From contig OZ038459.1 of assembly GCA_964036195.1 (NCBI GenBank), positions 23,867,206-23,931,205 on the forward strand: 64,000 nucleotides of DNA. Direction: 5' to 3'. The translations under genes and the position numbers were made by a program. The notes below the pieces were generated by a model. That model searched no databases. It had not been told where the DNA came from and saw nothing but the letters and a program-made list of their open reading frames with translations. Shown piece after piece: positions 29,318-41,239 of this stretch (the first letter of the stretch is position 1; every line of letters starts with the position of its first letter). The DNA is from Sphaerolaimus hirsutus (Eukaryota > Nematoda > Chromadorea > Monhysterida > Sphaerolaimidae).

Positions 29318-29744
29318 CATGATGTATATTACTGTTAATTTGCATTGCAGCTACACATAGACTAGTTTGTGTAGCTATCTACGTTTTTATGTCCAAATAT
29401 ATCCTGTTTGGACACATCTTTTACCTGTTTTGGGTATGCAAATGTCTACTATTTACTACGATCCTTACAAAAATTTCTGACAAAATAAAAAAAAAAACCC
29501 GTCAAATAACCCTAAAATTTTGCTGGCGAAATAATAAACCCCCATGGGGGTATTTCGAGGTAATACTGTATGTACATTAACTTTAAACCATGATTCGGGG
29601 GTGGGGGAATTATTCAAGTGGGGGAATTATTCAAGTGGGGGAATTATCTTTTCCTCACTCTAACCTCACTCTTAGTCTAACAGGGGGGAACTATTCGAGG
29701 GGGGAATTATTCAAGTGGGGGGAATTATTTGAGTAAATACGGTA

Positions 29745-30120
29745 TTTCAAATGATGAATAGGTAATTACTTTTGTGCATTCTGGAGTATACACGTGTGTG
29801 GCTGCAGCTTCCTTTTTTTTGTTCTTCAGCGATTTTTACAGCATGAAAAATAATGATTTGTATTTTATTTAGGTACTTGGTAAATTGTAGAGGGGTGTTT
29901 TCATCAAATTTTTATGTCATTTTAATGCAATATTAGACATCAAATATTACATTAGACTGAACTCGGCAATCTTGAAAAAACATACATGTGTGGCAAAGTT
30001 TTTCAGCACTGCATTGGGCAGCCATTTGTCATAAACGAACGCCTGATGTGAGTGCCAGCCAGTCGGTGTTTCCCAAGCATGAAAGGAGACAAGGATTTTT
30101 TATCATTTTCATATTTTATA
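29745..30120. other. Unassigned AT-rich sequence
   Basis: No gene or repeat structure recognised. Confidence 0.5.
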
Positions 30121-30448
30121 TACCGTATTTGCTCGAAATACTCGCCTCCCCCTCGAAATACCTCCCCCCAAATGCCCACTATGTATTTATGAACCCCCCC
30201 CCCCAAAAAAAAAAATAGTGTAGAGAACCTCAATGACAAAAGCCGCGCGGTTTGTGATACGGACAATATGGTACACACGTAAATATTTTTTGACGTTTGC
30301 GCACGTTTCAAACAACAATTTAACACTGGGATTTCAAAAAATGTTGGACGAAATAATACCCCCCTCAAAATACCCCCTCGTTTAACCCCCCTCAGAAATT
30401 TCACTCTGAAAAAATAAACCCCTGGCGGTATTTCGAGCAAATACAGTA
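30121..30448. mobile_element. TACCGTATTTGC MITE
   Basis: TACCGTATTTGCTCGAAATA to TTTCGAGCAAATACAGTA, with CTCGAAATACC and CCCCC blocks. Confidence 0.75.
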
Positions 30449-30683
30449 TTGTATTTCAAGGAACAATAGCGATATTATACATGCGCACACTACCGTATTT
30501 CTCCGTGTATAAGGCCCCCCGCCCCGATCATAGTTGCCGGGGCATTCTACACTGCAAATAGTTCCATGCATAGTGCCTGGGCTGGGCACTATGCAATGCA
30601 GAAAAAAATAGGTATTTGCCATTCAAATCGGATTGAGTCCACAAAGGGACGGAATTTTCACATGTTGGCGCCTGTTGCGCAAA

Positions 30684-31117
30684 TACCGTATTACCTCGAA
30701 ATACCCCCATGGGGGTTTATTATTTCGTGAGCAAAATTTGAGGGGGGTTTATTCTAGGGGGGTTAATTCGAGGGGGGTCTTTTCAAGGGGGGGTTTATTA
30801 TTTCATCAAAATTCTCGTAAGGATCGTAGTAAACAGTAGGCATTTTCGTACCCAAAAAAAGTAATAAATACATCCACATAGGATGTATTTGGACATAAAA
30901 ATGGAGATTGCTACACAAACAAGTCTATGTGTAGATGTGATACAAATAAGCAGTAATAAATACATCATGTACATTGCATACATGATGTATTTACATCATT
31001 CTGGAGGGGGGGTATTAACGAGGGGGGTTTATTATTTCCACAGCACATTTTGAGGGGGGGGGGGGTTAATTCGAGGGGGGTTGAATCAAAGGGGGATAAT
31101 TTCGAGGTAGTACGGCA
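30684..31117. mobile_element. Intact TACCGTATTACC MITE with ATGATGTA core (reference copy)
   Basis: 434 bp from TACCGTATTACCTCGAAATA to TTCGAGGTAGTACGGCA. It is the uninterrupted member of the subfamily that is split at 27665-29570 and at 38041-56147, and so serves as the reference for those reconstructions. Confidence 0.8.
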
Positions 31118-31245
31118 TGTAACAAATTTAATACGTTGCGGGGTGTTGTGGCGCGCATCTGGTCCCGTTGCACGTGTCTGGTCTAGTATTTTCATTAGAT
31201 GGGACTATCACCATGCAATCTTGCATAGACGGCGGCCTTTCTGGG

Positions 31246-31461
31246 GCCGGTTCCACAAGTGGAAAAGTTAAGAGTTAAAACTTAAGAGTTGAGTAAAATG
31301 AAAAATGACAAGTTATGAGTCAAGTTAAGAGTTATGAGTTGAGTAAAATGACAAATGATTTTACTCAACTCTTAACTTTTAACTTCACTCTTAACTTATC
31401 ATTTATCATTTGACTCAACTCTTTGCTCTTTACTCTTCACTTTTCCACTTGCGGAACTGGC
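31246..31461. repeat. Palindromic MITE of AAGAGTTGAGTAAAATGA words
   Basis: GCCGGTTCCACAAGTGGAAA at left and TTTCCACTTGCGGAACTGGC at right; between them AAGAGTTGAGTAAAATGA and its complement alternate. Confidence 0.7.
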
Positions 31462-31582
31462 ACCTGGTATAAATCGTCGAGTGAAATGCATAGTGCTAGG
31501 CACTATGCACAGCACTTGGATAGTGTTTGAAAAACCCTCAAATTTGTATAGTGCCCGGGGCCTTATACTTGGAGAAATATGG

Positions 31583-32871
31583 TAGTTTACTGCCAGATTT
31601 TGGTAAACTAATAAATTGCCTTTGAACACATTTAAGTTTACTGGAATGAGTTACCTATTCTTAATCCCTATTAACTGCAGTTGACATCCACTTCATTCTG
31701 GTAAACTTAAATGCTTTCAAAAACTATCTATGAGTTAACCAAAATCTGGCAGTAAACTAAACACCTCCCCACCCAAGTCCGGCCCTCAATTTTCGATTTC
31801 ACTTCAGATGCCCTATCTCTGGCTGTGGGCAGGGTGGAATGATAATAATTGGGTGGTATATAGGGGGGTGCACTGATACGCACACGTGCCCGTTACGCAC
31901 ACATGCCCGTTTTTTTCCAATTGACACTTTTTTAAGTGACAAAAAGTTGCGCAATGACATTAGTGAACTTTTTTCACTTCACTCATATCTGAAAATCACT
32001 TGAAAATGTGTCAAGTGAAAAACTGAAAAATAGCCATTTTTCACTGTTTTTTCACTTGACACATTTTCAAGTTACTTTCAGATATGAGTGAAGTGAAAAA
32101 AGTTCACTAATGTCACTGCGCAACTTTTTTTCACTTTACTCATATCTGAAAATCACTTGAAATGTGTTAAGTGAAAAAAACGGGCATATGTGCGTAACGG
32201 GCACATGTGTGTATCAGGCCTGCCCTGTATATAGGTTTAACCCCCTCTACTCTTCATGAATGGGGTTGAATATAAAGTTGTAAATCTTGACAATTTTTGT
32301 TCCTGTAACGACATCATTATGATGTCATAAGATTCACTCCAAGTAAATTTTCTCATAGGGGCATTTTAGAGGTTATGTTTTTTACACAACTTTGAACCTA
32401 AAACTCTGCTCTATAAAACATCCTAAACCAGCTGGTCAAGTGTGTAAAATAATAAAAGTGAAAAGTGAATTCTCAAATTTGCTAAAGAAAAGATTTGTCT
32501 GCTGCTTAGGGGGAGGTCTCCAACTTAGTGATGGAATGGCACCATTTCATTGTGCCAAAGAGTTCAACGCATTAGTGCCCTTTGCCTGTGATGCAATCAG
32601 TGCCTGGCGGCACCCCTTCTCCAAACCATAGTAAAAGAAATAAAGTGGGGACCGGACCTGGGTGGGACAGCAAAAATGCCACAAATTTTTTTGACATATA
32701 TGGCAACCCACCCTGTTGTGAGTCGCCAGGGCCCCTTCCATTCATGAAGAGTAGAGGGGGGTTACACGTATATACCACCCAATTATTAGCATTTCACCCT
32801 GCCCACAGCCGGAGATAGGGCATCTGAAGTGAAATCAAAAATTGGGGGCGGACTTGGGTGGGAGGTGTTTA
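31583..32871. mobile_element. Hairpin followed by a foldback element with a nested MITE
   Basis: 31583-31759 is a hairpin (TAGTTTACTGCCAGATTTTG and complement). 31757-32871 has inverted arms of over 100 bp (AAACACCTCCCCACCCAAG against GACTTGGGTGGGAGGTGTTT). The left arm is broken by a palindromic MITE (31865-32227). A 78-aa open frame in the centre has no motif. Confidence 0.65.
31865..32227. mobile_element. Palindromic MITE with 8-bp duplication TATATAGG
   Basis: Inverted arms contain ACTGATACGCACACGTGCCC and CGGGCACATGTGTGTATCAG; the arms then run through TCACTTGACACATTTTCAAG words. TATATAGG stands at 31857-31864 and 32228-32235, fitting a hAT-type insertion. Confidence 0.7.
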
Positions 32872-33841
32872 GTGTGCGCGGGGCCAATAAATCACGAAGG
32901 ATTAGGCCAAGATGTTTGCTGGTGTGCTACATATATTCAGAGTTGATAGTGGGTATTTACTCTTACTCTGAAATACGCGTTAAACTGAGTACTGGGTTTA
33001 TTACGTCAAAAATTATCGTAAAATTGGTAGTAAAGATTACGTTAAAACATGCCCAAAAGCGGTAATAAATGTGACGAAATAGGATAAATGTGGGCATGTT
33101 GTCGTACATTGCTATACAAACTAGTGTATATGTGTAGCTGCGGTGCAAACAGGCAGCAATAAATACATCATGTACGTTACATAGATGATGTACATCATTT
33201 CAGACGGGGGTATTTCGAGGGGGGGGTTTATTTTTTCCCCAGCTCGAAAACACCTGGGGGTATATCGAGGGGCGGGGTTAATTCAAGGGTAGAAGGTATT
33301 TTTTCGGGGGGAAACGTAAACGTATTTACGCAGTACTCGAGTATCCGTATTTATCGAGTAAACGTAAATACGTTATAACAACTATGATTGACAGTGAGCT
33401 AACAATGACTCAAAAATCTTGAAACGACATGAAAAATCTACCTCGCATATAGCCATCGATGTGAGAGGCCATCTGCCTAGTCCAGAACTTCGTTTCATGA
33501 GCATAAAACAAGAATTCATCCAGACGCGCGCATCGATGACTTTGTCCTGATTTACCAAACCAATTTGTTCCATACACCACGTTTCCAGTTTTGACATTGG
33601 GGTCAGTGTCGCTGATTTGTTTGACATTTGTAACCCTGCATTCCAAATTTTATATTTCTACCGTATTTCTTCGAATTACCCCCCCCCCCTCCTTGAATTG
33701 CTTTTTGAATTTTTTTTGATAAATTCACCATAACGTTGTTAGGGTTTTAGTACGTTTTAGTACGTTTTAGTACTCAGGGATTAGTAAAAATAAAATACGT
33801 TATGTTTAAGTATACTTTGAAAAAAGTTCACTGCTTTTAAC
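32872..33841. other. MITE fragments, no gene
   Basis: About 32993-33300 is a degraded copy of the 30684-31117 subfamily. About 33658-33700 is a left fragment of a TACCGTATTTCTTCG MITE. 33742-33840 has ACGTTTTAGTACG words. Nothing coding is supported. Confidence 0.55.
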
Positions 33842-34490
33842 CAGAGTTGCAAAAGTGTATTTACACTTATCTGAAATACCTGGATAAATGGGTATTTCTA
33901 TTAACGCTTATGCTTACACTTTTATAAAATACCCGTACACGTTTTTACGCTTTCCCAGCCAAATTACCCGGGTAAAAAAAGTGTAAAATAAAATTTCACC
34001 CGGGCCAGTTTTACGCTTTTGAAAAAGTGCAAAGCTACAAAAAAAAAGAAATTGACCAAGAACGTGTGTAAAAAAAGTAACGCACGTGTGCAATAGCTAA
34101 CTGAAAATAGCGATAGAAATCGGAATTGTGTCAAAATATAAGTGTGTTGTAAAAAAATGTCTCTCGGATATTATTGTGGCGTCAAATTGAGAATTTTGGG
34201 TCAGATGATGGATTCCGACGACGATGTTTTGATGATTGTGTTTGATGAGAATAATGTGAAAAATGAATGGAATGATCAGTAAATTCATCTAAAAGTGAAA
34301 GGAAGGGTGTTGTCCGATGCTCAACAGCAAGAGCACTATCTTTAAAAAATTCTACGCTTACACTTTTTTTTACACTTTCCTGGGTATTTTAAAAATACCT
34401 TATGCTTACAGTATCCATACTCAAAATTTGGAAAGTGTATTTACACTTACACGTACACTTTCCAAAAATACCATTATTTTAACAATTCTG
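33842..34490. mobile_element. hAT-like MITE, CAGAGTTG ends
   Basis: CAGAGTTGCAAAAGTGTATT to TATTTTAACAATTCTG, flanked by CTTTTAAC (33834-33841) and TTTTTAAC (34491-34498), a 7/8 match. Subterminal GTGTATTTACACTT words. Related copies: 38170, 38405, 44769. Confidence 0.75.
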
Positions 34491-34520
34491 TTTTTAACAA
34501 TGTTGATGAGTACCTATTAC

Positions 34521-34874
34521 TAGTGATGTGAAAAGCGCCAGAACTTTGGCGCCAAGCGCCAAAAACGCCATGGCGCTTTTCCGACCCCTAGCGCCAAGCG
34601 CCAATGGCGCCAGAGCAAAATGGCGCCAAGCGCCAGAAGCGCCATGGCGCTTTTTGCTTTGGCGCTAGCGCCAAGCGCCAGCGCAAGGCATTTTGTTCCT
34701 GGCGCCGGTCAAAAATGGCGCCAAGCGCCAAAAGCGCCATGGCGCTTTTCATGGGCGTGACGCCAAGCGCCAATGGCGCCACAGCAAAATAGCGCCAAGC
34801 GCCAAAAGCGCCGTGGCGCTTTTTGCTTTGGCGCTAGCGCCAGGCGCCAGCGCCATGGCGCTTTTACATCACTA
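34521..34874. mobile_element. Complete GCGCCA-array hAT-like MITE, perfect 8-bp duplication
   Basis: TAGTGATGTGAAAAGCGCC to GGCGCTTTTACATCACTA, with CCTATTAC at 34513-34520 and 34875-34882. Nearly the whole 354 bp is GCGCCAAGCGCC, GCGCCATGGCGC and similar words, so it can fold on itself at many registers. Open frames here are repeat artefacts. Confidence 0.9.
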
Positions 34875-34953
34875 CCTATTACATCTCAAATCCCGACGAT
34901 TTCCACATTTGTTTTTCACCCCTCCCCAGAAAAATTTCTTCTAGCCGAAGCTG

Positions 34954-35238
34954 AACCGTATTTCCTCGAATTACCCCCGGGGGGTTTATTTTTTCAGAGT
35001 GAAAATTTTGAGAGAAAAACGTGAAAAATGCAACAATAACTACCATTTATAAGGTTTTACAGCCTTTTATAAGGATGTAGATGGTATAAACGATGTTCTA
35101 ACGTAACACAGTAAGTGTTTTGAACGTCTGTTATGCATTTCCCGGACCACAAATTCATAGTGCCCATTTTGAGGGGGGTATTACGAGGGGGGGGGGGGGG
35201 TATTTCGAGGGGTGGGGGTATTTCGAGGAAATACGGTA
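34954..35238. mobile_element. ACCGTATTTCCTCG MITE
   Basis: ACCGTATTTCCTCGAATTAC to TTTCGAGGAAATACGGTA with GAGGGGGG blocks; core shares AACGATGTTCTAACGTAACA-like sequence with 2746-3214. Confidence 0.7.
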
Positions 35239-35508
35239 GAATGCACAATCAACAAACCTTTAACTGTCGAGAAAGAAAAACATAGTACGGCGAGCACTGC
35301 AGGTAAATTATGCAGCATCTTCAATTTTTCCATGATTTCAATTTTTTGGGTTTGCCCTTTCTATTTAATATAATTTCGAAGGGTTTATCTGGCACTTATT
35401 CATAGCCCATCGTTTCTGGGGATTTAGTTAAATTAAAAATGTATTGGTAACTATGAATGGACTCGTCGCATATTTATATTATTTCCATTGTTCACGCTTT
35501 ATATCAAA
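35239..35508. other. Unassigned sequence
   Basis: No gene or repeat recognised. Confidence 0.5.
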
Positions 35509-35878
35509 TACCGTATTTCTTGTAATAGAAAGTGACGTTTTATGTCTTTGTCAACTTTATTTCTGTCATTCTATTGGAGGCTGCTGTTTTATTGAAGGCT
35601 TCTGGTCCGCTTTTTTCACCGAATTTTTTATCAAGCTTGGTAAATATTAAAACATCAGAGCATCAGTTTGACATTGTATACCCATTTGTATGCCTTGAAC
35701 ATCGTTGTCATCGACATTTTGTGTTTTGTGTTTTGGCATTTTCCAACGTATTTTCTACGTGCAGTTAAATTGGAACTGTCATTCTATATTTTTCTGACTG
35801 AAAACATGTGCCAAAACCTGCCGTTCTATTCGAGGTGTCCTTCTATTGGAGGCGCGCCTTGTTCGCAGAGATACGGTA
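35509..35878. mobile_element. TACCGTATTTCTTGTAATAG MITE
   Basis: Ends TACCGTATTTCTTGTAATAG and TTCGCAGAGATACGGTA, with TTCTATTGGAGGC words. Same type as 40521-40901. Overlapping open frames are not supported. Confidence 0.7.
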
Positions 35879-36655
35879 ACCCTACTTTTAATCATTTTTC
35901 ATACCCGCTTTAGGGCGTCAGAACAGGCATTATCTATGCACCAACGCGGCTATCAATATTTTCACATCAAATTTTTTGCGACATATGAAACAGGATAGAA
36001 TTGCAAGTGCTAGAGCTTGGTAGAGGTGCTAGAGTTGGTAAAAGTGGAAAACTTTTTTAGAACAAGCATCATGTTTCTATAGTGAAAATAAATAGAGAAA
36101 AATGAAAATATGGAGACAGATCAAAACAGTGGAATAAACTTATATTTTCAAAAATGGTACAGGATTTTTTTAAAAATTATACTTTGAAACCATCAAGTAA
36201 AATTATGAAATTTTTGAAACAATTTTAACCACGATGTAGACAATTCCGAAATTTGATATTTTGACAGTTGAAGAGATGGAATATCAAAGTGTTTGAAACT
36301 ATGTCATTCTTCAAAAAAATCAATAAAAAATTCTGAAAGTCGACAAGTCCAAAAAATGAAAATTTTGAGTTAGGCCCAGAAACGTCATCTGGGGCTACTC
36401 CCGCACATGTTTCAGAATTTTCCATAAATTTTTTGACCTCACATGCCCATGTGGAAAACTGCCAAATTTGACATTTTTGGGAAAAATGCTAAAAATTTGG
36501 GCAAGACATCGACAAGTCCACTTAGTTTTGGGCTTAAAGTCGACAAGTTTCCGACACCTTCCGCAGCCTTTTTATGGGAAAAAACGCAAGAAATGTGATA
36601 AGTCCATCATGGACACCGATTTCTAAAAGTCGACAAGTCTATAAATTTTCCATAA
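35879..36655. other. Non-coding, with recurring GTCGACAAGTCC word
   Basis: GTCGACAAGT (or one-base variants) occurs at about 36340, 36509, 36538 and 36628, and again at 37198; the reverse ACTTGTCGACTTT is at 37436. The set may mark one large foldback element (about 36300-37450) into which the palindrome at 36656 inserted. Confidence 0.5.
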
Positions 36656-37149
36656 TGGAGCGATTACAGCTCAGGCGTAAAATTCCAGCGTAAAATTCCA
36701 TCGCAAAATTGATTACATAAAAGTGGATGATGATACAGGTCTGCAATTTTTCATGGAGAATATGTTTATCAATACCTTCATTGTAACCGAGAGTCATCAT
36801 CCACAGTCACTGCAATTTGATTGTGGAAATTCAAAAATTTCTATTTTACGCTGGAATTTTATGCCAGCTGAAGAAAAATCAATTCTACGCTATGTCATTG
36901 CATGCAATCACCTGGCGTAGAATTGACTTTTCTTCAGCTGGCGTAAAATTCCAGCGTAAAATAGAAATTTTTGAATTTCCACAATCAAATAGCAATGACC
37001 TTGGACGATAACTCTCGGACACAATGAAGGTATTGATAAACATATTCTCCATGAAAAATTGCAGACCTGTATCATCATCCACTTTTATGTAATCAATTTT
37101 GCGATAGAATTTTACGCTGGAATTTTACGCCTGAGCTGTAATCGTAGCA
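36656..37149. mobile_element. 494-bp PIF/Harbinger-like palindrome
   Basis: TGGAGCGATTACAGCTCAGG and CCTGAGCTGTAATCGTAGCA, flanked by TAA at 36653-36655 and 37150-37152. The arms are almost perfectly complementary up to a centre near 36903 (GCATTGCATGCAATC). Confidence 0.8.
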
Positions 37150-38040
37150 TAAGGCAGGCGCAACGCGGGCGGGAACAAAAATGTTCTCGAGTGCAAGAAG
37201 TCGACAAGTCCGTTTCCCTCCCCAAAACAGTCTTGTTCCGTCCGAGTAGAATTTTATAGACACCCAATTTTTCACATATACGTTGAGAGCAGGGACTGAA
37301 AATTTGACACTTTATTGTTAACATTTGGAACTTGATGTTGAGCATGAGAGAGCGCCATTGGACACGCACCATGGACCTGGAATTGTAAATGAAACTTAAA
37401 ATGCGATTTATTTACTCAAAATCGCATTTTGTGGACTTGTCGACTTTTAGAATTAGACGCCTCAATTGTATAGATGTTTCGAACTTGGAAAAAGTTCCAT
37501 AACATTTAAATTTATGGAAAATGGTCTGAAAAATGTGAAAATTTTAAATCTAATAAAGATAAAAGTTTGAAAACTATTGCAGTTAAATACTTGGACATTT
37601 TAAAATTCACTTAAATGTTTAAATATTTAATTTTTGGATAAAAATATTAAGTGGTAACTGGTAGGTAAATAATACGCAATGCTAAAAATGACAACTATTT
37701 GAATATAACGAAATGTTATTGACCTTTATTACTAAACCTATCAGTCACACTTACTAATTTGCTCGTTTACTTGTGGGATTGGCACAATACTTTTGGAGAA
37801 TGAGCTTATTAGGTTGTGATAAGCAGGGCAGTGGCGACAGTTTGTTATATTCTTTCATTTCGCAACCTCACGTTGCCACGCGGCAACAACATAAATACAT
37901 AAAATATGACATCAACTGCGAATGCGCACTTCACATCATCATAAATCTAACAATTCCCCCCTTAACAACAAAAGGGGTGACAAAATAACAAAGGGGTCTA
38001 CCCGGCAACATCTTTTTGCGTCTCATTGACACTATCACAA
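37150..38040. other. Unassigned AT-rich sequence
   Basis: Apart from the GTCGACAAGTCC words near 37198 and 37436, no structure or gene is seen. Confidence 0.5.
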
Positions 38041-38169
38041 TAACCGTATTACCTCGAATTAATCCCCCCTTGAATTCCCCCCCCCCCCTCAAAATGGGCT
38101 GGGGAAAAAATACCCCCCCCCCCTGAAATACCCCCCTCCAGAATGATGTACAACATGTATGCAATGTAC

Positions 38170-39510
38170 CAGAGCTGGAAAAACGTATTTACGTTTACCC
38201 GAAATACCCGATTATTCAGGTATTTATACTTACGTTTACGTTTACATTTTCAAAAAATACCATTACGTTTTGTTACGTTTTCCTGGCCAAAATACCCGGG
38301 TACCAGAGAAAATGTAAAAAACGTTATTTGAGAAAACATTTAATAGCTTATTCTCAGAAATGCACTTTCAAACAATGTGTAAAAGGTCCCAAAGAGATAG
38401 ACATCAGAGTTGTTAGAATTACTGAACTTTTTTAAAAGTATATATAAACGTAAAGTTTTTTTTTTACTCACCACAAAGTATAGAAAACGTAAAATACTTT
38501 TTTCTACTCGTACGTACGCGTAAATGTGGGTACTTTTTTGTGGGTGTAGAAACGACTACTTTTCTTAGAATGTGTAAAAGTGGGCACTATTTCATACATG
38601 TACAGCACAACGTATGTTTTTCTATAAGCAAATGACAGATTATATAGTTTTCAAGGTCTCTTTTTTCTAGGAGATAAAAATCATCGTTCTCCCGACTCGT
38701 TTACCACATCCATTGTCTCCACTACCATTTCGATTTGGTTACGAATTTTGAAATTTTTAAAGGCACTACCCTCGCATATCTAAAATATTCAATGGAACCA
38801 CTTCTGTGAATACATAGCAGTGTAGTTACGTTATAAATATGTCCCACATTGAATTTTCATAAATACATTTTCCGTACGCGTACGCTTTGAAAGTGTACGC
38901 GTACAAGTGTGTACGGTATTTTTTTGAAAAGTATATGTAAATGTATTTACCGTGTACTCACGTACGCGTATTTTTCGAGTAAATGTACGTACCTTTTAAC
39001 AACTCTGATAGACATTAGACAGAATGCTTTCTGTTCGCACTCTGCAACACTCACCTTTGTAAATATGTACACAAAAATAACATTTATGTATTGAAAATAT
39101 TAGAACTGAATTGAGGTGGGTGTTCATTGCGCGGTCTGTGTGATCTTTTTGTGAATGCTAATTTGGTGCACGCTGGTTTTACCCATCAATTAAATCTCTT
39201 CAGAATAAATTGCATACTGAACTGTCAATGAATGAGTCTGGTGATGACGACAGTAAATGCACGATGCAACAAAACGACATGTCATCACAGTGACATCCCA
39301 GAACCAGCTGGTGATAATCACAGCATCACTGTCTCATTTTTCGTTCCTCCAAAAATTCACTTTTTTTCGTTTTCATATTTACATTTTATTTTACGTTTTT
39401 CCAGGTATTTAAAAAATACCTTACGTTTTAGTAATTATACTTTTGATTTGGAAAATGTATTTACGTTTACATTGACGTTTTCCAAAAATACCAGTATTTG
39501 TACAACTCTG
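38170..39510. mobile_element. hAT-like element, 8-bp duplication CAATGTAC
   Basis: CAGAGCTGGAAAAACGTATT to GTATTTGTACAACTCTG; CAATGTAC at 38162-38169 and 39511-39518. Subterminal CGTATTTACGTTTAC words. No transposase. A second hAT (38405-39007) is nested inside. Confidence 0.85.
38405..39007. mobile_element. Nested hAT-like MITE, 8-bp duplication ATAGACAT
   Basis: CAGAGTTGTTAGAATTACTG to TTTTAACAACTCTG; ATAGACAT at 38397-38404 and 39008-39015. 603 bp, with ACGTACGCGTA words. Same family as its host, so the family inserted into itself. Confidence 0.85.
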
Positions 39511-39731
39511 CAATGTACATGATCTATATACCGTATTTCCTCGAAATACCCCCAGGGGGTTTATTTTTTAGAGTGAGAATTTTGAGGGGGGGGGGGTTAA
39601 GCGAGGGGGGAATATGAGGGGGGGTTTATGTTTTCTCCACAAATTTTTTGAAATCCCAGTACTTAATTGTCATCTGAAGCCTATGCAGACGTCAAAAAAT
39701 GCAACAAAAATCGCCATTTATCAGACTCTTA

Positions 39732-40129
39732 AAGCCAGAGTTACAGCTCAGTGGCGTTTGACGTGAAATGATGATGTCGTAAAATTGATTTAATCAAAAT
39801 AGACATAGGTACAGCATTGAAATTTCAGAATTTGATAGTTCTAGTAATTGTGTGTAATGTCCTAAAAAATTAAGAAAATAATTATTATCGAATAAGTTAT
39901 TAATTTTACGTCAAAATTTACACACTCTACGTCAACATTTCACGTCAAACATTTTACGTCACCAATTACTACTGAAATAATGCTTATTTGGTAAAATTTT
40001 ATTGGACATTACACACAATTACTAGAACTTTCTAATTCTGAAATTTCAATGCTGTACCTTTGTCTATTTTGATGTAATCAATTTTACGTCATCATTTCAC
40101 GTCAAACGCCGCTGAGCTGTAATTCCGCC
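39732..40129. mobile_element. PIF/Harbinger-like palindromic MITE
   Basis: GTTACAGCTCAGTGGCG on the left and CGCTGAGCTGTAATTCCGCC on the right, flanked by TTA at 39729-39731 and 40130-40132. Arms carry GACGTGAAATGATGA and ACTAGTAATTG-like inverted blocks. Same family as 3542-4077. Confidence 0.75.
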
Positions 40130-40520
40130 TTAAGACTTGTAAATATTTATAAGTGTGTAGACGTATAAACACTGTTCTCACATACCAGAGTCATCGTTTT
40201 GGCCGTTTTAACACGTGTTCTGCATTGCCCGGATGACAAACCGCAGGGTTTGTCATTTACCTTCTCTATACACTCAATTTGGGGGGGGGGTATAAGTAGT
40301 GATGTTAAAGGCACCGGGGAAAATGGCACCGCACCGGCACCTCTGCCATCACATGAAAAGGGCACCTGGCACCCTGGGGCACCGGCCAAAAAATGGCACC
40401 GCACCGCACCGGCACCGGTGCCATTCTCAAAAAATGGCACCGGCACCGAAGGGCACCGGCCGGTTGCCGGTTCTAGCACCGAAAGGCACCGCACCGGGTC
40501 AAATTTTTTTCAAAATATCA

Positions 40521-40901
40521 TACCGTATTTCTTCTAATAGAAGGGCATTTTTCCAATAGAAGAGCGTCTCAAACAGAATGTGCACTTTTTGACTTTATTT
40601 TGGCCGTGAAATAAATAAAAGGGCGGTCTCCAATAGCATCAAAACCTGAAATTGTGCTGAATGCATAAAAAAATAAAAACCGTCAGCGGTTTAGGTCCAT
40701 CTATTTGGTTTAATTTTCAAGATCAAATGTTGAATGAACTTGAATTATTCATTCCAAGAATCATATGTGATGTAACAGTTTGAAAAACTTCAGCAGAATC
40801 CGAAGAAAGGGTATCTTACAATATAGGGCAACTTCAATAGAAGGGTGGGTAAAAATATTGATGAAAAAATAGAAACCCTTCAATTAGAAAAAAATATGGT
40901 A
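40521..40901. mobile_element. TACCGTATTTCTTCTAATAG MITE
   Basis: TACCGTATTTCTTCTAATAG to AATTAGAAAAAAATATGGTA with CAATAGAAGGG words. It directly follows the left GGCACC array. Relative at 35509-35878. Confidence 0.7.
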
Positions 40902-41239
40902 CTTATTTCAAATAAATTTACTGCACTACACAATATGTTAACAAATGTGAAATGTTGCTTTGCATTCAGTGGTATGGCAACAGTTTAGATGCCTTTTTAA
41001 CATAAACGGTTTGTGTGTGATTCGTGTGGTAAGGATGCTCCAACGTAAAAGATAGGACGTTTCTGCTTCTGCCCGATTCGTGTGTGTTTTTACACACAAA
41101 GTGGACATTTTTTATCAGCACAAAATGCCCTATACAAACACGATCCCTTTACAATCTTGACAAACAGGGTTCACATATGGCAGAGTAGCTTTCCAAGAAT
41201 GCAATTGCACATGTATAGGGGGGTTGGCTTGAGTTTCTA
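40902..41239. other. Unassigned sequence
   Basis: No gene or repeat recognised before the satellite begins. Confidence 0.5.

Larger units (their letters stand above)
27665..29570. mobile_element. TACCGTATTACC MITE (ATGATGTAC core) with two insertions
   Basis: Left end TACCGTATTACCTCGAATTA, right end TTTCGAGGTAATACTGTA. The core (AATGATGTACGTCATGTA, ATAAATACATCATGTATGC, then TTTGTGTAGC) matches the uninterrupted copy at 30684-31117, which shows that the hAT and the CGAATAAG MITE are later insertions. Confidence 0.8.
27373..29744. mobile_element. CGAATAATT MITE opened by a four-level nest
   Basis: Left piece TACCATATTTAC with CTCGAATAATTCCCC; right piece GGGGAATTATTCAAG to GAGTAAATACGGTA. Between them is the MITE 27665-29570, which contains a hAT (27801-28826) holding a TGTCA palindrome (28058-28425), and a further MITE (28862-29317). 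Confidence 0.7.
30491..31584. mobile_element. TACCGTATTTCTCCGTGTATAAG element with two insertions
   Basis: Left end TACCGTATTTCTCCGTGTAT, right end ATACTTGGAGAAATATGGTA, plus inverted GCATAGTGCCTGGGC words. Inside are an intact MITE (30684-31117) and a TTAAGAGTTGAG palindrome (31246-31461). Confidence 0.7.

Noticed and set aside
35444-35913. Overlapping frames of 68-81 codons as a small gene
   Set aside because: They span the ends and core of the MITE 35509-35878 and show no conserved motif.
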